Shown piece after piece: positions 13,290 to 27,363 of a stretch of DNA of 64,000 nucleotides; the stretch's first letter is position 1; every line of letters starts with the position of its first letter. Under the pieces are notes generated by a model. It saw only the letters and a program-made list of their open reading frames with translations. It had not been told where the DNA came from and did no database searches. The stretch is from Poecilobothrus nobilitatus (taxonomy: Eukaryota > Arthropoda > Insecta > Diptera > Dolichopodidae): the NCBI GenBank assembly GCA_947095535.1, contig OX352774.1:34612496-34676495 (forward strand). The letters run 5' to 3'. The position numbers and the translations under genes were made by a program.

Positions 13290-15227
13290 TAGTACAATTT
13301 TTCTCAGATCACAGCCAATTTCAATCAAATTAAATTTATTTTTATTTTCAATCAAATGAAATACAAAATAATAGGTCTATATGTCAGTTTTGATTAGTTA
13401 TTCTGAAATGCGTTAATTTTATATAACTGAAATATTCTCTCACTTATTTACAATATATTAAAATTTCGAAAAATTTCAAAATATATAAAAAATTAAAAAT
13501 TACAAAAAAAAATAAATTACATTTCTTAGTGGAAATACACAAAATTGACATTTGGCAGTAGTAAACACATTGCTTATAATTTTATGACAGCTTAACGGTG
13601 TCCTACATTATATTTTGTGTTAAGTTTTTAATCATGACAATAATAACAGCAACAATAAAACAAAAAAAAAACAAAAACTCATGAGAAATGCATATTTTAA
13701 AAAATAATTTTTAATTAATAATTCATTTTAAGTACACATACAAATAAGACAACTATCAGATTTTAGTATAAACTGTTTTAATAGACGCGTGCTCGCTATA
13801 TACATATGTATATGTATACAAGTATTTTTTGTAATTTATGAATATAAAAGGTAACCGAATTTTAATAATCTTTGTATTTTTTTTTTTTTTTTGTTTTTTT
13901 GTCTTCTCTTTTACTCTTTGCGACACATTGTTTTATTTTTTGCTCTTTTGTTTTAATTTACATTAAAAAAAAAAAATATTTGAATATTTGAATAATTAAT
14001 TATACCAATAAATAAATTAAGTTACCAGATTATTTCAAATTAATGATGATTAATTTTTAGAGAATACATCTGATTTTTATAAATAAAAGTACAATGAATA
14101 TTTTAAAATGACATATGAAAAAAGTCAACGAATTTATAAGGAAAGGATTTTTTTCATTGCACTGATTTAAAACAAATTAAAATCTAATAAAAATAAACAA
14201 TACAAATAATTACTGCTAGAATTAATATCATAATTTACATCAATCATTCCATGCATTTTTGCGTAAGAATTTACAAAAAAAAAGTTAAAATCATAAACAA
14301 CGTTTTGTAATATTGTAATGAAGTATGTAATAAAATAAAAGAGATTTTGTAATAAAATAAACGCAATATTCTAATGAAAAAAAATTTGCGGTATTATTTT
14401 TTCATACAAGAATTTAATCTTGTAAAGGCAAACACAGGCAAATTACAAGCAAATCTGTAATAGAAAATGGGCCGCCATAATATCAATATTAAAATGATTT
14501 CATAACACATCATATACAAGTTGAGAATTATTATCGAATTCACATTAATTATTAATATTTTTTTTTAATAATAAGATTCGATAATTTAATGTATTCTGGC
14601 AACTCTAACTTATGATGTTTTTTGATTGATTGTCAACATTCATAATAAATATGCACCTTTTCAGTTTATTTTCAGTTTCTATTGAAAACATTAAGATTTT
14701 TATTTTTTTTACACAAAAAACGTCTTTCATTAAAACAGTGTAGAAAACATGACCATGCTAATATGTAAATATATTAATTGAGATAACAATTATAATTAGA
14801 TAGAAAGAGAAAAATGTAGTAAAAGAAAAAAAAAATAATAATAATTATATTGATAAGTTTATTGACATTAAATGCGTAGATTACAATATAAATTAACATA
14901 CAAGTATGTATACATACATACATATTGTAAATACATATAATTTTAATTTATTAATATGAAGAAAAATAAGAGTATAATAGCAATAATTAAACCTAATTAT
15001 ATTGTTCAAAACCAGTTAATTACCTATCAATGTTATTTAAACATGATTTCTGTAGACATTTCAACACATGTACAAAATAAAATGTTATAGCAATGCAATT
15101 ATCTAAATAATTATATGGCTTCTATTTAAATATTTAAGTTTTTATTACAAAAACAAAAAAAAAAAAAAAATTAAGAGATCATTTAAAAGTAGTTTTAAAA
15201 TATTCACATCAATATTATTATTATACA
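13290..15227. other. AT-rich non-coding DNA, nothing recognised
   Basis: Poly-A/T tracts and short GTATGTATACATACATACAT-like runs (about 14900-14925) are present. No exon, RNA gene or transposon end is visible. Confidence 0.6.
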
Positions 15228-17040
15228 GGGTGACAAGTAGTAATTGAGGTTAGTAACAATTAGTAATTAGTAACAAACAAAAAAGGGTTTGGGAAGGTGT
15301 GCTCCATTTTCAATTTTTTGAGAGATATAGGATCTTATAGATTTTTTATTTTCAAAATAACATACGGTAAAATAAAGCACAAAATCTAATAGCTTATTCA
15401 ATTTTCTTTCTTCAAGCATTATTTAACCAGATTTCTAAGTCCTAACTTTGTTTAAATTCAAGTTCCCTACTGGGTCATAGTTTCAAAGGTTGTAAGTGCA
15501 TAAAGCTAGAAATTTGAAGCGAAATTTAGGTATTTCAAATCTCTGAACAAACACGTGGATAACACTCTACGATTAATTTTTATGGCTTGATTTGATGTAC
15601 ACTTTTGAGCTATACAACGTTTTATATTGAAAAATAGGGCTACGGTTTATATTGTTACTGTGTCTTTTCCAGAAATTTATAGTATTAGTAAGTAATATTT
15701 TTTCGCATAATGATTTACTTGCACTGGGTCAAAAAGCACGCCTTATTTATGAAATTTTTTTACAAATACTGCAAATTTCAATAGTAACCCATCATTATGG
15801 AGTGGCTAATTATGGGCTAATGATCTGTGCACTCTCATCTCAACCACATAGTAGTCTCAACTTCACAGCACTTTCAATATCTATTGATAATTTTTTGAAT
15901 ATTTGTACTCGTATATCAAACGACCGATAAATATTTTGTAATTCAGAATAAAAATAATATATGTATTTTTTTTTTTTACAATTTAGCTTTAAATTTATTA
16001 TTATGCAACTAAATTTTTGATAATTTTAGAAACTTTTGATCCCTTTGTATTTTCGAAACACTTACTGTTAGTTATACATTTTTCCACCATCTTCTCATTT
16101 AAAAACAATGAAGGATCCAAAATATTTTCTATTTGTAGACACTTGAAACTTTGGGCAGTAAATTTGTAAATGTTTTAAGGATGATATTTAAAAATTAAAG
16201 TTTAAATCTTTTTTTTTTCCTAAGAGATCCATATCTATCTTATAGATTTTTTTACAGCTGGTGTAATGGAATTTTTGTATATTATGTAAGAATTGCTTAA
16301 ATTAAACCTCTTGTCGTTTTTTACAATTTCCTACAATCCTTAGAAACAATTGTAAGCAAAACTCTTAACTTTGATGCAGGGATTCTAAAAAGTCTTATTT
16401 TTCAAGAAAAAAATTGCAGTTTTAGTCTGTTCGTTTGACTATTTGTATTATATTTTCACACCGTTTAAAATGAAGAAATGAAAATTTTGTATGTTATCCT
16501 ATAAAAAGAGTAACATCAAAGTACACCTAAAAAGCTAGAAAAAACACATTATATTCAAACTATTATAACAAATTCAAGTTGAACTGAAATTCTTCTACAA
16601 TATTAACATAATTTCTTGCAATTAAACAATTTACAGTTTCGTCTAACTAATATTTTTGGAAAATGTTTGACCTCTCTTACCTCCTAAAAGCTTAAAGTTA
16701 GAAACTTGAAATATTAAAACAATTGTAAGATATTTAAAAATAAACATAAGTTACTTCAAAAGAGATTGATAATTTTTGCGGTCATATGGAAAGCTTTTTT
16801 TTTTTTTTAATGCATTTCTCTGCTACATAAATGTGGGCAGGAAATTACACAGCCTTTCCTGTTCAGGCGTGGCTGTAAATGTCGTAAGGGGGAACAGCTT
16901 TTACGATGTATGTGGGATTCGAACCCACACTCCCTCGGTCTTTACAGCGTATTTTATATGCTCTTACTCACTAAGCTACCGAGGCCACATGGAAAGCTTT
17001 TAGCGATCAAAATTACTTAAATTTTGTTAATCCTAAGCAA
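15228..17040 (-). mobile_element. Decayed family L relative, split by a SINE
   Basis: The stretch 16640-16780 (CTCCTAAAAGCTTAAAGTTAG, then AAACTTGAAAT, then a TAAACATAAGTTACTTCA-like run) follows the same order as 4165-4250 in family L copy 1 (CTTCTAAACGGTTTAAGTTG, then AAACTTGAAAT, then ATAAGTATGAGTCATTTCAG). GTCTGTTCGTTTGAC at about 16424 sits where the CCGTCCG block would be. The 15228-16200 part has the same style (CATAAAGCTAGAAATTTGAA), but I cannot fix its boundary. The intact SINE at 16799-16988 was inserted into this older element. Homology is judged by eye. Confidence 0.4.
16799..16988 (-). mobile_element. tRNA-derived SINE, copy A, with target-site duplication
   Basis: On the minus strand it starts GGCCTCGGTAGCTTAGTGAGTA, which carries a tRNA A-box (TAGCTTAGTGAG). 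This is followed by a B-box, GGGTTCGAATCCC (16914-16926). A conserved non-tRNA body comes next (CTTACGACATTTACAGCCACGC, then GGAAATTACACAG in plus-strand wording), ending in a poly-A tail. The same 13-bp sequence, ATGGAAAGCTTTT, flanks it at 16786-16798 and 16989-17001. That is the signature of LINE-assisted retroposition. An internal polymerase III promoter is expected to drive it. It does not code for protein: the 75-residue plus-strand frame over it is a shadow. This is the youngest-looking of the three copies because its duplication is intact. Confidence 0.9.
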
Positions 17041-19749
17041 CTGAAACATAGATCGATACTTATCAAAATTTAAACGAAAAAATCGAAATTCAAACATAAT
17101 TTTTTTATGTTAACGTTAAAAGATGTTAACTTGTTTTAATTATAATAGATACGGTTTCCAATTAAAGAAAATGCCTTTTAATTTTTCATAGTTTTTGCTA
17201 TAGAAAATATTCTAAAACACAAAAAATTATAAATTTTATTTCCTGTTTAAGCCTTTTCGTTTTATATACTGACATGTTTCATATATTTTTACACTTTTCG
17301 AAACAAAATATTTAAAAACTTAAAAAATATTTTAAAAAAAAATATACCTAATTATTACAGTTAGTAAATAAAATCAAAAATATTTTGAAAATTTAATTCA
17401 AAATAATTATAATTAATTACACAAGTCTAACAAAAAAAAAAAAAAATATATAAAAACAACATCAAAAATAATTATCACAGATAAACAAAAAAAATCCTAA
17501 CATGCAATCAACAACTCATTTACCATTTGTATATTATCGTTTAACCTATAGATATTTATTTAACAGTCTATATATTATATATACACTCCTTAAATCAATT
17601 TAATATCTGAAAGTCAAGTGTCGCTAATGGAATAAAAAAAAAATTTATAAACTATATGTAAAACATAAAATTTAAAGATAGATTTGTCAATAATACAATG
17701 TTGTTTAAATTTTTTTTTTCTCTCCCGCATCGGTTTATTTTTGTTTTTTTTTTTTTTTTTTTTTCAATTTAAAATCCGATTAAATCAATAAAAACTTAAA
17801 TTTATCTGACAGAATACATTTTTCTAAATTGTTGAAATGAAAAAAAAAAAAAACAGATTAAAATTTCAAATTATATTAGAATATTAATTTCATATAATAT
17901 GTAAAACTAGTAATAATTGGGTGTACCAACTTGTCATATTATATGTCAAAATATCTTTAATTTATTGTCATATGAAAGTTGACATTTTAATACAAAAAAA
18001 AAACAAAAACAAAAAAACAATTGGAAAAAGGGAACAATTTATAACAGTTATAATGCGTTTGTCATTGAAAATGTATTGGAATTCAATTCAATGAAATATA
18101 GCTAAGTTGAAATTATACATAATAAAAATTGAATGACATTGAAAGAGAATTATCATCAGATAATTAATGGTTAGTAATAGAACATTAATCAATCTAGTTT
18201 TGTTACATTTCTTTTCAATAATAGTTAATATTTATTTTGTTTTAGATATTATTCTTGTAAAACTTTTTCCATTCTTTAGTTATTTTAAACTTCTATAAAA
18301 GTTTTTTTTTTTACAAAAGAAAATTTACCTACATTTTATATTTAATATCTAATTTTAATTAATAATTCTATAATTTAGATCTTTAGTTAATCTAAATACA
18401 TCAATAATTTAGAGATCTTTAGTTAAGACAGAAGCTTATTTTGAAAGTAAAAATGTGTAAAAAAAATAAATAGAAATTCTCTGCTATTTTAGTTGTTATA
18501 CCATTTCTGTCACTGACAAAAAAAAAAAAATTAATTAATTTTAACTTTAACGGATATTACAAAATAAATTGACAAAATATGAACTTCTTTACTTAAACCA
18601 GTAGCTTTTTACAATTATTTCTTACAAAGATCATGAAGTGTCAAAATTTTTCTTGTGAAATATTTTCATTTCCGTAACAAATTATTTTAAAATCTACTTA
18701 AGGTCAATCAACATGTTCATCAACTTTCTTAACTTTAAAATTCCCCTTGACTTTTTTTTTTTTTTATTTTTTTTTTTTATTTGTTGATCCAATCTAAGTT
18801 TTACATATTATTATTTAAGAGATGGTGTTAGCAAGAATAATTTGTACAACTAATAAAAAAAAAACGATTAAAATTTTATAATTAATTACTTAGATTGCTT
18901 ATAACATAACAATAAATTTTATAGACAGAAAATCATGTTAACACGATCAAAAAAAAAAAAACAACGATATGTTAAAAATAAATTACATAAATAAAATAAA
19001 TCATAAAATCAACAAATTATAACAACTAGATCAGAGATATATCTATAATAATTAAAACTAATTAAAATTAATAATAGACTAGAAAAATCAGTTACAATTT
19101 AAAAAAAAAAAAACATATGTATGTAATTAAAACAAAAAAAAAATCAAAAAATCAATTAAAGAAACATAAAAAGAACTTTAAATGCTTACATGATTAACAA
19201 TATTGTTCACTTATTTTATTTATTTATTTTTTTTTTTTTTTTTGAGTACCTACTCCATATGATTACTAATTTACTTTGTATTATATTATTGTGTTAAATG
19301 TGTTAAAATTGCAAATAAAAAATTTTATTGTCATTTAACATGTTCAAAAATTAGTGAATATTAACACTTACTAAACAGTTAATTATTAAAAATACAACAA
19401 TTAATTCTAAACATACAATGTAGCTACTAAATATTTTTATACTTTGTTGCACATTTATAGACAGAGTGTATTATTTCTTTAATGGAATTTCTTTAAACTT
19501 TACAATTTAAATTGTATTTTCAATCTTCTTATGTCATTGTTTTTAAAAAAAATATAACAATAATATGGTCTAAAAGATATCCCAAGTATAGAGAAAATTC
19601 TTCAATATTATTTGGCTAGAGTGAAAAATAAAAGTTTTACTTTTATATTTAAACAAACTTTGAAACATCATAAATTTTTTGAAAATTAAACATCAATAAT
19701 TTTACTACTGTGAAAATAAATAAATTCAAACTGATATTAACTAATTTCA
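17041..19749. other. AT-rich non-coding DNA, nothing recognised
   Basis: Dense poly-A/poly-T runs and low-complexity AT sequence. A 14-bp phrase (AGATCTTTAGTTAA) repeats at about 18378 and 18412. No gene is supported. Confidence 0.6.
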
Positions 19750-19890
19750 TTTTCTTTTGATATACTTCAATAATATTTTGTATCGTTTCAAACATTTTCT
19801 TTAATTCAAACAATTTACAATTTAAAAGACTTAAGTGGGAAACTTTTTCTTAAATTACAAATTTTTCTTCCTTATCTTAAAAGTAATCTT
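19750..19890. repeat. Left copy of a direct repeat flanking family L copy 2
   Basis: TTTTCTTTTGATATACTTCA, then TTGTATCGTTTCAAACATTTT, then AAAGACTTAAGTG, then an ATTACAAATTTT...CTTATCTTAA stretch. The same order appears at 21821-21985, about 2.07 kb downstream, with small indels. The two copies bracket the element at 20153-21714. Confidence 0.7.
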
Positions 19891-20152
19891 CTATTTTTTT
19901 TTACAACAAAATAAATATTAAATACATAATTTGTTTCATATCCCATTTATTTTGTATATCCCTTTTTCTTTTCGGATTTAGTTAAGTGATTTTACATTTT
20001 TATCTTCTCTAAATTAAAAATTTATAGGTACATTATTTGAATAATAAAATTTTTAAATATTAGTAAGATCAACAAAAATTAATACAAAATATTTTTAGTA
20101 TTAAAAATTTAAAAACTTTCGATTTTGTAGAATTGATGTGAAACTCAATGAT

Positions 20153-21714
20153 AAAACGAGGAAGAATACAGTTGCCTTTGTCAACTCTTAGATACCCGTA
20201 CGATCCGTTAGTATGTTCACATCCTGTCACTCTGCTTATAATATTATTTTTTTAATATTTTAGTATTTTAAAATAATTTGGGTGAATTTTATAATTTCTA
20301 GAACTATGGGTTGTACATATATTCAAACTATATGTTTATACATTCTTCAAAAGCAGATTTTAACCTTCCACATAACGATTATCAATCCAAAACTTTTTCA
20401 AATATTCTATAGTACCATTTAATACTAAGCGGTAAATGTATATTAAATTTACTTAGTATAAAATAATAAATATAATTTTAAATATTACATTATATTATAT
20501 TTAAATATTCCATTGACAGAATAATTTCTTATAAGTACAATAAAATACATATATGTATGTAAATACGGCGCTATATAACATGCATATATACTCTTATCAT
20601 TCATTCACTAGTGACATATACGATATGTCACTAGCGAATGATATGATATTATATAAGTATGCATATATACCAATATCATATAAATAAAAATTCTTCAAGC
20701 AACCGTTATGTTGTTTATTTATTTACATTTTTTTGTACTACGCATTATATCCTCAACAATTTCAAATTATCGAGTAAAACAAAATGGAAAAAATTTGTTG
20801 AAGAAATTTGTTAGAAAACTTGAAAAAATCAAGTAACACTTTCGTCAATTATAAAGTAACCCTACATTATTAAAAAAAGTTGTTAACAGAAATAAGAGTA
20901 TAATGTTGAAGCTTTAATTTTTGTGTATTGTGTTCAAGTTACAGGTGTTTAAAAATAGGAAATTTTCAGTTTTTGACTCTTACAATTCCTAAACGGGGGT
21001 GATACAAAAAAAATTTCTGAAATGACTCATACTTATTTTCAAAGATCTAACTTCTGTCAAAATTGCAAGTCTCCAACTTAAACCGTTTAGAAGATAGAAG
21101 AGTTAAAGGATTTTGCAAAATTTGAGTTTCGCATAACGGTAAATTAAAACACCGTATGCCACAAATATATATGTATTGTATATATACCTTTAAAGCTAAT
21201 AAAAGCAGTAATCGTTTGGCGTTTTCAAAATGAAGATATACCTTATACAACTTGTGTTATAACAATTTAAATATAGAGCTTTTTTGAACCTTTGGGGAGC
21301 TGTAGCTCCGTAACGGGTGGGGTTACAAAAAAAAGTTATTAAAAATAAAATTAATATTTTTGTGAGATCTATCAGCATTTAAAATTTAATAGCTCTATTT
21401 CAAAAAAAATGTGGGGATCTAAAAGTTAGGTGTTCGAGAGCTACCCTAAGTTTTGGTCCAAACTCAACCAAAAAAAATAGAGAACCTACAAATTACTCCC
21501 AGAATATTTTGTGTAAATTTGAAGATTCTAGCTTTCGTAGTTTTTGAGTTAGCGTGCTGACAGACGGACGGACGGACATGGCTCAAAAGTCTTAGAATTT
21601 TTTTCTGATCCGATCCATACCTTTGAAGGTATATCTAGCTTGCTTATTTCGAGGTGTTACAAACGGAGGAGTAATTTTATTATACCCGATCCTATCGTAC
21701 GGGTATAAAAATTT
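20153..21714 (+). mobile_element. DINE/helentron-like element, family L copy 2
   Basis: This is the inverted counterpart of 3577-5127. It begins AAAACGAGGAAGAATACAG, has the small hairpin AGTTGCC...GTCAACT (about 20168-20186) and then the subterminal ATACCCGTACGATC (about 20191). It ends with GACGGACGGACGGACATGG (about 21564), CTCCTCCGTTTGT in reverse, and the terminal hairpin TATACCCG (21681) facing CGGGTATA (21707). It matches copy 1 along the full length, with scattered substitutions and small indels. It has no transposase frame; the minus-strand frames of 60-67 residues at 21047-21378 lie wholly inside it and are artefacts. Confidence 0.8.
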
Positions 21715-21820
21715 GTTTAAGTATACAAAAAAGATTAATAGTTTATATTAATTTTATGGAATATATTGAGTGAAAAGATTCATAGCTTCGGATAATTTTA
21801 CTATAAAAATTAATCTGATA

Positions 21821-21985
21821 TTTTCTTTTGATATATTTCAATAATATCTTGTATCGTTTCAACATTTTCTTTAATTCAAAAAATTCCTTGAATTTTTAAT
21901 TATTTACAATTTACCATTTGAAAGACTTAAGTGAGAAAGTTTTTTTAAATTACAGATTTTACTTCTATTATCTTAATAAAGTATA
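21821..21985. repeat. Right copy of the direct repeat flanking family L copy 2
   Basis: Matches 19750-19890 in order and wording (TTTTCTTTTGATATATTTCA, TTGTATCGTTTCAACATTTT, AAAGACTTAAGTGAG), with an insertion of about 20 bp in the middle. It points to a duplication of about 2.07 kb that includes the element or its insertion site. Confidence 0.7.
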
Positions 21986-24900
21986 AATTAAGACCTAAAT
22001 TTAAACTAATAACAATTGAAAGCTTCTGATAATTTTACTATAATAATTAATTCAAGTATATTATAAAATATGGTTTAGTAATAAGGTTTAGTAAAAGTTG
22101 TGCAAAGAATTTATTGTTAAAATCTAACTTTAGCATTTTTTATTTACGTTTTTTATACACGTTTATATTTATTATTTATAATTCGATCAAGATCGATAGA
22201 TATATTTCTTCAAACATCATTTAAAATATATAGATAAATATTAAAAGCAAATTTTTGTTTAAAAATTACACGACTTTATAACTTAAAGAACATCATTTTA
22301 TTTTGTTAATTTTTTATCAAAATAAATTATTTCAAAAGATTTTAAAAATATTTTCACGACACATACTTTTAAATTTTTATAACATTTAAATATTTTAGTC
22401 ATTACATATCTATAATTTAATTAACAAAATACTAAAATTATACTAATCTAGTTTTTTAAAGTGTTGAAATTTTAGATTATTTAAGATACACAAAACTTAC
22501 TATATTATTAAATTATACCAACTCGAATATCCGTATATTATTACAAATTTAACACATTTAGACCATAAAATAATAAAATAATATAAAAAAAAAGTATTTA
22601 TAAATATTGTCATATAGTCATATAACAGTAATTCATTTTATGCACTCATATTTCAAACACCTTCACAATTCAAATAAAACAAAACAAATTTGTTTTAATT
22701 TTAAATTAGAGTTATACATATATATTTTATAAACCCCTTGTTTTTATTTGTTTGTTAAATAAGTGACCATTAACATTTTAAACAATTCTATAATATTAAT
22801 CTTATTTTTTGATTTTTTTTTTTTGTTTTTCTTTTTATTTTTTTTTTTTATTATAATTTACCATTCATGACCAACAACTAACTTTACTTTCACTTGATAA
22901 GTCCATATTGAATTGAGTTGGGGAAAAAAAAATCAAATCTAGGACATTGCAATGCACTTACAGCAATAACACCAATAAAAACAAAAAAAAAATAAAAAAT
23001 GTTATAAAAATGAAAAAAATGTCAACTTTTAAAAAATGCTGCAACAAAATACAATACAACAACAACAGTGGCATATAATTTGCTTTTTGACATTTTAACC
23101 AAGTTCTGTATTTATAATTTTTTTATTATGTCTTTCTTTGTTTGTTTGTTTGTTTAATTTTTTGCTACAATTTACTTTTTTTTCAGATTTTATTACTCCA
23201 ATTATTTTGTAATTGTGAAAAACACTTTACTTTTTTTTTTTAAATTCATTAAGAAAAAAAAAAAAAACATAATAAATAATAAAGAGGTGTGGCAATACTG
23301 GGTGTTCTTTTGTAATGTCATTTAATTGAAAGTTCTTTAGATTTGAAAATATGAATTATGTAATTACGATTTCCTAAAATTTTGTTCTATTCAAATCCAA
23401 TGTATATTTAAAATAAGTTAAAATAGTATTTTGTTGACAAGTTGTAACTATTATACACTACAGTCTATGTAATTTTAATCAATTTTGTTCAATTTTATTG
23501 GTCAAATTATTTTTAATTGTAGTAAGTGTTGTCGAATAAATAATTAAATACAAAATCTTGCAGCTATAACATTTTTTTAAAAAAAAGTAAAATTGTAGAG
23601 TAAAAATATAAAGCCTTTTACATTGTGGTTAAAGCATTATAAGCATTAAAAGCATTATAAACAAAAAAAAAAATAGTAGAAAGATTAGAAATTGAAAATA
23701 AAATTAAAATATTAATGTACATGCAAACCAATATTTTCTCGCAATAATAAAATTAAATTATCAACATGATGCTGTCATTTTTATATAAATGTTAGCTATA
23801 AAACACTATTATCAAACAGATTTCTTACTAAATACATTTTTTTCCCAAAATTAAAAATTAAATTAATTTCTGAAATTTAAAACTCATATAAATCTTTAAA
23901 TTATTATTTTGTTTTTCTTTTTGTACAATTTAGTTTATTTAATTTAGAAAATTAGTTTAGTTAATTTAGAAAATTTAGGATTATAGTGATTTGCAAGGAT
24001 TAAGATACGGAAGTTGTGTGTCCTTTTTAAACTTTGCAATGTATCGTATACGTATACCCAAGAAGCGCAAGAATTTTCATCGACTATACTACTCCATCTC
24101 AAAAATTAACAGTTTTGAAAAGTTTTACCATATATGATGGTAAAAACTTAATACAATTTTAAAAGTGAACAGTTTCGAAAAGTTTTACTACACTTTTACT
24201 TTTTTATTAAAGGTTTAAAATTGTCAAAATTTATATTTCGCTAAACAGATATGATTGGACATCCCACAATTGTAGGTTTAAGCAATTGTTGTTGTTTTTT
24301 GTTTCCTTTTCACCATTCTATTATCTTTTTTTTTATATTATTTGTTTATATTTTTGTGTAATTCAAAGGAATTTCAAATTTAAACATGAAAAATGAAAAG
24401 AAAAAAAAAAAAAAAATCAGTCATAAGTAGTGGAAAAAAACATTTTATAGTTTTTTGTGACTAGATTTTTAAGATTTAAAAAATTATTTAATAAAAAAAA
24501 ACAAAAATCTGGTAATATAAACAACGGAAATTTAGTTTATAAAAGTGAATTTAAATTTAATTTTTTGATTTCGATTTTTATACCACTGTTGATTTTTTTT
24601 TCCTAAAATTCTTTTTCTTTTTTTCAAAAATGTCGTTAAAAAAATGAACAAAGAATAAATCTAATAGAAAAACAAAAACCGCAAAAATATAAATTAAATT
24701 AATTATAGAAAATTACAATTTGGTTTATTTTTACTGAAATTAATTGAAATAAATTACATTATTTAATTCAAAATGTGTATACAATTACATTTAAAAACAT
24801 TAAAGACCAATTATAAATTTTTTTGATTGAAATTGTTTAACATACAAATGTATATCATATTTTTTTTAAATTCCTCAAACAAATTCAATTGTTGTTCTTT

Positions 24901-27363
24901 GTTTTAATCTCATACATTTTTTTAGTACATTTACAAAAATGTTTATGAAAAATATACACATGTATTTTATTCTTTACGTCTATTTTGATTGTCTGATTAT
25001 TTCTAAAACTTCTAAACAATACTTATCTAATTTTTGTAATTAATAATTCCTATTATTTTTCTTTTTGTTTTATTAATTTTTTGGACAAAGCAAAAAAAAA
25101 AGTTTTCTTTGTTAACAAAAGACTTGAGCGAGAAACTTTGTATTTATTTTTATTGATACATTCCTATTTTATAATTAATCTTATATAAAAATAAGCTGCC
25201 TGTTATAATTATTTTGAACAATTTAATAATGTGCATATTTTTGATAAATATTAAAAAAAATAAATATGAGTAAATGAAAAATTATTTAAAAAGTTTATGA
25301 CAGAATCTGGAAATTGAATATTGAAAAAGCATTAAAAGTTATGCATTAAATTCACTGCTTTAAGTAAATTTTCAAATATGGAAGGATATAAATAAGAAAT
25401 AAAAATATAGTTTATTAAACTAGAACCATATATAAAATCAGAAACAATTGCAGAAAATAAAATCCAATTTAAAATTAGAAGATACATTAGAAGACCATAA
25501 GAAATTATGCTATATTCAAGTATACTTTAATCTTCATGATAAAATATGGAGTATTTTTAAAAGTTATCATTCTAAATTTTGATGGATCATCATTGCAAAT
25601 TTGCTTCATCATCAAAGATGAGATGTCGAACCATATAAGAATATTTATCCATATAAGAATATTTAAAACGTTTTTGGTTGTTATTGAATAAATTTAATGA
25701 ACACAACATATACAAATATGAAAAAAATAACCAATTTTTAAAAAAAATATGATGAAAAAATATGAATAATGGAAAACTAATTTCTAATGCAAAAATAATA
25801 CATAGTTTTTTATTCATTTTTCAAATTTTACAGTTTTAAAGACAATCCAACAAATAAAAATAAAATTAATTTTTTAAATAAAAAGAGATAAAAATTTTTT
25901 TATTTATTTTCTTCACTTTGATCTTGTTTTTTAAACTTTTATTTTCATCTATTTGAAATTACATAATCCCTTTAAAAAAAAAACTTCAAAATAAAAACAA
26001 ATTTAAAACAATTAAATTAAATAATAATTAACATAGTTTTGCTATCCAAAAGTATAACAAAACAGTTTGAAACTTTAAAATTTATTTGTTTTATTTATAC
26101 TAAACAATAATTAATTAACTTTCTAAAGACCATAAGACAAGCCAGACATTTAATATAATGATATGCCAGATTTAAAATTTATTTGAACTAAATTAAAAAA
26201 AAAAAAAAAAAATTTTTATTTTATTATGACTGTGATAAAGATAATTTTTTTTTATTGTTATTTAATTGTATTAATTTCGAATTTTATTTTGTTTTTTTTT
26301 TTTGATAGAAAATCTCATATTTTTTGACATTTTGACATTTCACTTACAAACATTTTCAAATATTTTTTTGCATTTTCTTTAAAAGATAAAATTATTGTTA
26401 TGTAAAAATTTATTATAATAATCATCTTTCAAAATATATTTTTCGTGCATTTGAAAAAGAGATTAAGAAAAAATTAATGAAAATATTGACTAAACAATGG
26501 AATCATTGTATTAATTTACAATCAAAAGTGTGAAAATGCGTAGGTGGCCAATATGAAAAGAAAAATTTTTTTTTTTTTCAAAGTTTATTAACATAAATTC
26601 CCATAATAACATATTCATTAGTAATACATAATATCTAATTCACAAATGATTAATGGTGTGCTCAAAATATGAATTTTCGTTTGAAAAAAAAATATATATT
26701 ATGAAATAATATAATCTTAGGATTTAAATAAAGTCTTGATTGATTCCGATAAAGTATTGTAAATAAACTCTGACCGCAGTTGTGACATAACTAAAGGAAA
26801 GATATTTATCCACCAAATTTTTTCTTTCTTTTTTCATTAAATTTTAAAAGATTAAAAAACAAAAATGAATAGACTAAAATGCTTTATTAATTTTTATGTA
26901 AGTACTATAAAATGAGTTTATTTCTTATAATTTTTTTTTTCAATTTACAATGCATTAACTACGTAATTTAAATAAATTAATCACGACTCTTTAAAAATAT
27001 ATTAATTGAAATCAAAAGGAAAATTTTAATCATCAAACAACTCTATGATTTTATTACTTTTCTGTTTTTTTTTTTTTTCTTTACTTAATTATTCTGTAAT
27101 CGACAAAAAAATATTATAAAATATTTCCGAAATTTATTCATATGGTTCAATTTATTCAAAGAGACTAAAGTATTAATTAGGGTATATATGCAATGTTGAG
27201 AAAAATGGAAACATATTAATGATACGTAACTAATAATTGTATTACAAACATTAAAAATGTATACATAATTACTTATTATGAAAACTTTGTGAATATTGTA
27301 TTATATCTAATGCTATGCTTTTACTTAATCACTAAATATTGATAAAAAAAAACTAAAATCTTC
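21986..27363. other. AT-rich non-coding DNA
   Basis: Mostly poly-A/T and low-complexity sequence. Small local repeats are present: AACAGTTTTGAAAAGTTTTAC at 24108 and its variant at 24168 (60-bp spacing), a TTTG microsatellite at about 23136-23152, and a 20-bp two-copy tandem (CCATATAAGAATATTTA) at about 25631-25670. Open frames such as 25590-25817 are low-complexity and unconvincing. Confidence 0.6.

Noticed and set aside
16905..16990. Possible functional tRNA gene
   Set aside because: A- and B-boxes are present, but the molecule does not fold into a full cloverleaf by eye. It is followed by a SINE body and poly-A and flanked by a target duplication.
16776..17003. 75-residue frame containing CGIRTHTPS
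   Set aside because: It reads the antisense of a tRNA-derived SINE; equivalent frames occur at the other two SINE copies.
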